A stretch of 25,383 bases of DNA, from contig CABFPE010000114.1 of NCBI GenBank assembly GCA_900660155.1, forward strand, positions 728,468-753,850, written 5' to 3'. The stretch is from Hofstenia miamia (lineage: Eukaryota; Xenacoelomorpha; Acoela; Hofsteniidae). Made by a program: the position numbers and the translations under genes. Below the pieces are notes generated by a model. That model was not told the DNA's origin and searched no databases. It saw only the letters and a program-made list of their open reading frames with translations. Positions within the stretch are counted from its first letter, which is position 1. Every line of letters begins with the position of its first letter. This document shows, in pieces, positions 21,714 to 25,383 of this stretch.

Positions 21714-23021
21714 CAATACGATTGCTACTATCAACATGTAAGAGAAGCTAATTAAAAATTTTAAAATTGGAAAATGTTAAATTTATGCCTAAAATCAAGA
21801 AATTGTAAAGTAAATTGTTTAATTTCCGCAGCTTTCAAATCGATTTGCATATTAATTTTGCCGTCCAATAAAACATTATAGATAACTCTCTACGGGATGT
21901 TGGTAAAGGCCCAATACAATCACTTAATTGACTGCAAAGAACAAACAAATTTATAATGTCTAAGATAAAAATGAAGAAATAGTACAAAATAATGAACTTC
22001 CTCGCAGAAGTATCAACATATACTGCTTTCAATAAATCACGTGAGTTATTAATAGGTCTTATCACATACCAGTTAAAATTAATTTTGAGATGAATGCTTA
22101 GTTAATCTTTACATTTTCTTAGATTGATTTTCGCATAAAGTAAGATGACATAGCGATGAGATTTCTATTATTTATTAGAAATATATTTCATTAAATACCG
22201 ATCTCTTAACAGAGGTGTTAAGATTATGTTTCCTTGTGGAAGTCACAAGGGTATATTTAAGTTATTTAGGTAATGATATCGTTTTAAACTTAGAATTAAT
22301 TCAGAATTTGACTCTCTCCCAATTTATGAAGCTGTCTAAGATGACTTAGCAGAAGAAAGTTTTCGATTGTATTTTTAATTATGGAACTTTCATTATCACT
22401 ATACATTAGAGTAGCGTCCACTTTCAGCACGAGAGATAACTTACCGTAGAGACCTCAACTTTGTAAGTCGTCTGAGAGTCTACCCAACTTTCCACACATA
22501 CTAAATCTAAGATGTAGACAACCCTAATCACAATGGCTAGATGAGCTTATTAGAAAATTCTAGAATAATACTCGAACATAATTTGGTATCTATATAAGAA
22601 AATTTACGGAAAGCCCTTCTTCCCAAAAATATGCTATCGGCAGCTCAGAAAACAATTAGGAATATCTCTAAGATTCCAATGCGAATAAGATACTTGATGT
22701 TATATATCCAATGTATTTTTGTAATTTGACCTTTCGCCAATTTTCATTGTTTCAAATCCATTAATGTTTTGAAACATGTTCCAAGGCGTCTTCAAAATGA
22801 GGTGTATGTATGAAATCTTATTATATTGTACATCTCCTTAATCTTAAGTATTCAGTTGATATTTTTATGTGCATATTTTTTACAATGGCACTGGAAACAC
22901 ATATTCAAACCAAATGTAATTTAGAAAACTTCAGGTCTAATTAGTACTTCTTGATAGTTACTCGTAGGAAATGATGGATATGACCTGCGCCCACAATGGT
23001 GCAGGTGTGATTTCACCCACA
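21714..23021. other. A+T-rich DNA; two adjacent small hairpins at 22204-22250
   Basis: TCTTAAC-6 nt-GTTAAGA (22204-22223) and CCTTGTG-5 nt-CACAAGG (22232-22250) are perfect 7-bp stems eight bases apart. No gene is recognised. The start of this stretch may still belong to the dispersed repeat, because copy B is cut by the window end. Confidence 0.5.
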
Positions 23022-23029
23022 ATTCACAC
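23022..23029. repeat. 8-bp target-site duplication, left copy
   Basis: ATTCACAC directly before the hAT MITE. It is identical to 23293-23300 and fits the hAT target consensus nTnnnnAn. Confidence 0.85.
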
Positions 23030-23292
23030 TAGAGGTTTCCGGGCTGGCCCGATACTCGCGGGCTGTGGACGGGAACATGCGGGCCGCAATCACAAGGACG
23101 GTCGGGTTTAAAATTTTTGACCAAACATTGTTTCTTGTTTGAATTATACTCTGTTGGTAGAAAAATGGACTATCATTACACTATTACATTTTACGTATAG
23201 GGTAATGTATAACTGTATATAATGTAAAGGAATTATGACACCGTTTTTAAAGAGAACATGTAAACGAGCGAGTTCGGCAATAAAAACCACTA
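23030..23292. mobile_element. hAT-type MITE, 263 bp
   Basis: It is bounded by a perfect 8-bp duplication ATTCACAC on each side. Its ends are TAGAGGTTTCC and, reverse-complemented from the right, TAGTGGTTTTT, which agree at 8 of the first 9 bases and start with the TAG of many hAT termini. The left part is strikingly G+C-rich for this window (GGGCTGGCCC, GCGGGCCGC), while the right part is A+T-rich. There is no coding capacity, so it would depend on a hAT transposase from elsewhere. The perfect duplication suggests it is younger than the hAT-like element at 10060-10925, whose flanks agree at only 6 of 8. Confidence 0.8.
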
Positions 23293-23300
23293 ATTCACAC
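23293..23300. repeat. 8-bp target-site duplication, right copy
   Basis: ATTCACAC directly after the hAT MITE, identical to 23022-23029. Confidence 0.85.
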
Positions 23301-23910
23301 TAGTATGCCCATTGCCCACCCCATTTACACCAATGACGTAGATATCCCACATATGTTTTCGCCAACAGATTGCATATATTAGCATGCTACATTTTAAAAT
23401 AGGCTTCCGAGATGAGACATTCAACAAAAGGTGTGAATACTGCAGTTGTGTAAAATGTCGTAAAGCGATTAATAATGACCGCATTTTGAATCTTATGATG
23501 AAACTTAATACACTGGAAGGAAACGTACGTCATCAATAAATTAATTCCGCCACTATAGCTTATTGAGTGATAACTAATGTCCCACAATGGGTAGAAACTA
23601 TTGCAAGCAAATATTGGTATCAAATTGTCATAAATTACATTGATTAAAGTTGTATGAATTGTTACGTGGCTATATGTAAAGAATCAAAAAAATTTTCACA
23701 CGGTGGATGGTCGTTATCTCAGATGAAAAAATCTTAATGATTGAATGCTAATTAGTAAAAATAAATAGCACTATCTTACAAAATTTAGCCTAGATTGTAA
23801 AAAATTGATGCAGAACAATTAAACCAGAAGGAAAGTCTGGTCTAAAAAGAACCTGGTTTCAATATCCAATTCCTTTCAAAGTATTTTTGTACATTATTTT
23901 TTGTCTTGAT
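23301..23910. other. A+T-rich DNA without a recognised gene
   Basis: A 78-codon minus-strand frame at 23387-23623 has no readable motif. If the mariner-like fragment at 23911-24000 is real, its downstream coding part would lie here, but I could not find its catalytic blocks. Confidence 0.45.
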
Positions 23911-24000
23911 TCAAGCCATTTCAAAATCCATCAAGTGTATAATGTTGTCATCAGTGGGACGAGTGAAGATGGTAACTGATTGTCTTGGCTTATCTGTGTT
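23911..24000 (-). pseudogene. Possible mariner transposase N-terminal (HTH linker) fragment
   Basis: The minus strand reads NTDKPRQSVTIFTRPTDDNI followed by IHLM, then a stop at 23911-23913. Mariner transposases carry, between their two helix-turn-helix motifs, a linker of the form D-x-P-R-S-G-R-P-x-T-x-T-T-x-E/D-N-I-x-x-[VL]. DKPR, a run of Thr/Pro and TDDNI fit with one extra residue. The neighbouring helix-turn-helix and the catalytic Asp residues were not found, so this rests on one short block and may be chance. Confidence 0.3.
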
Positions 24001-24584
24001 GATCAATTCAATGTCAATATAGCAAAGCTTTTGAGAGAATAGTTAGCTTTATGGGGCTGAGTTACTCAATGAAAACAGAAAAAACGCTTTTAACAACGTT
24101 ATTGAATCTCAGGAAGAAGCATAAGTGTCTTCTCTATATCAATAAAGATGCTATTTTAGGTTATTGTTTTATAGAAAGGTTAAATTACCCATGAACATTG
24201 TTAGATGCGTGAGCATTCCGCTTCAACGATGAACAATTGTTACTGTAAAGCAAGACTTACAATTAACTTTTTCAGACTGATAACTCGATTTTCTTTTTCC
24301 ATTAAATAATATTCACACTATATATAAGGAAAGATCCCCCACAAATATTGAAACAATTCTGCTATTCAATTAATTATAACGATACACAATAGGATTATCC
24401 GTACCACCATACTAATTGTTAACAATATTTAAAAATATTTTGAAAAAAATTTCTTTGATAAACACAACAGCCGCTGGATATAACTGTCACATGCAGGGAA
24501 AATTACTGGATAGAAAAGGCATGTCTTGGCACATTAAATATATAAATTCATTTAACAATCTGGAAATAATTTTATATGCATAAT
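24001..24584. other. A+T-rich DNA without a recognised gene
   Basis: No gene, repeat or RNA is recognised between the mariner-like fragment and the TA tract that precedes repeat copy B. Confidence 0.5.
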
Positions 24585-24611
24585 TATATATATATATATA
24601 TATATATATAA
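24585..24611. repeat. (TA)n microsatellite preceding dispersed repeat copy B
   Basis: A TA tract in the same relative position as the longer one at 20917-20985 before copy A. The TA run may therefore be part of the repeat family. Confidence 0.9.
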
Positions 24612-24614
24612 TTA

Positions 24615-25383
24615 TATAAATGTATATACATTGCACACATCTATGAAAAGGTATATTTAAATATACTGAAAATTAACAACTATAATTATTATAATATATT
24701 TTTTAAAATTTTTATTAATATGAATATATTAGTTCAGCTACATGTATGTGCATGCACATTGATTTCTAAGTAAATATTATCATTAATGTGTAGGAACATC
24801 TTCGGAAAAAGTTTAGTGGCATTAACCGAATTAAGTGACCTCATTTGAAGTAGACATCCGCATTTTTAATGGCTCCTAGGGGAGCATTTCACACTATAGG
24901 CCACAGACAATTCCAAAGAAGTTTTGCTAAAAGAAATTTCTGCAGCTGCTGGTGGTATAATTGCTTCCAACTAGCTATAATTTTATTTTTTTAATTATAT
25001 TTCATATTTTTAAATTTGTTATTAGTTAGTAACATTAACCTAGATATTAAAAATGAACATACTGAAGTAGAATGAATTGTTGAAATTAGATTGACTTAGC
25101 ATGTAGGAGAATTTGAACACAGTAGCGCATTTTAGGGGCACAAAAAATGTTCCTCTTTCAAGTTAACAACATTGATTTTTCGGTAAAAAATATTATATTT
25201 TATAAAACAATTTAAAATCAAGATGATAAGAACTTATTTTTTGCAACATTTGACAGATTGTGGTGGGCGACACCATTGAGATATCGCTCTCAGAAACTCT
25301 TGATTTCGCTAGTGTTTAAAAAATAGAACCAAATCGAGTCAGAATCAGTTAAAATAATTCACAAATTTTACAAATTTTAAAAG
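24615..25383. repeat. Dispersed repeat, copy B, cut by window end
   Basis: A direct-orientation partner of 20991-21713, about 98% identical outside one 46-bp segment (about 25037-25090) that is absent from copy A. It starts at the same base after a TA tract and is still matching when the window ends, so it continues to the right. It has no coding frame or recognisable terminal structure. Confidence 0.92.

Noticed and set aside
23387..23623. 78-codon minus-strand open frame
   Set aside because: No recognisable motif; it overlaps another frame, and its length is compatible with chance.
1..25383. tRNA genes, rRNA, CRISPR arrays, bacterial operons or promoters
   Set aside because: No cloverleaf with a GGTTCRANTCC box, no regularly spaced repeat-spacer array and no ribosome-binding-site-led gene series was seen. 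The repeat content is animal-like.

Overview
The window looks like intergenic or intronic DNA from an animal, most likely an invertebrate. It is strongly A+T-rich (estimated by eye at about 70% or more, not counted). It is dotted with (TA)n and TATATG microsatellites and has no long open frame with protein-like composition outside those microsatellites. I see no intact host gene, no tRNA or rRNA gene, no CRISPR array and no bacterial-type operon. The recognisable content is a graveyard of animal transposable elements, which argues for a eukaryotic genome but does not fix the species.

Layout, left to right. A minus-strand non-LTR (LINE) reverse-transcriptase relic at 523-861, read in three frames. 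A plus-strand Penelope-like RT fragment with a KPT.TGRY motif at 2658-2777. An old palindromic element with imperfect inverted arms at 3477-3892. A plus-strand Tc1-type transposase relic at 6617-7188. A second minus-strand LINE RT relic at 9673-10058, abutted by a hAT-like element at 10060-10925 that carries the C-terminal remnant of a hAT transposase and appears to have inserted into the LINE. A 270-bp TATATG microsatellite at 11091-11364. A GC-rich island framed by (TTA)n tracts at 12884-13049. A near-perfect inverted repeat with 105-bp arms at 13417-13799. An assembly gap at 14511-14531 flanked by identical 277-bp copies. A minus-strand Penelope-like GIY-YIG endonuclease fragment at 15872-16123. 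A short Tc1/mariner-type MITE inside a (TA)n tract at 20680-20916. Two direct copies of a dispersed repeat (20991-21713 and 24615-25383). A non-autonomous hAT MITE with a perfect 8-bp target-site duplication at 23030-23292. A weak mariner-like fragment at 23911-24000.

The elements do not work together as a system; they record successive insertions and decay. The strongest items are the hAT MITE with its target-site duplication, the 105-bp inverted repeat, the gap artefact, the dispersed duplication with a clustered block of mismatches, and the LINE-hAT nest. I found no convincing sign of a novel functional system. All protein-family calls come from reading translated motifs by eye and would need profile searches to confirm.
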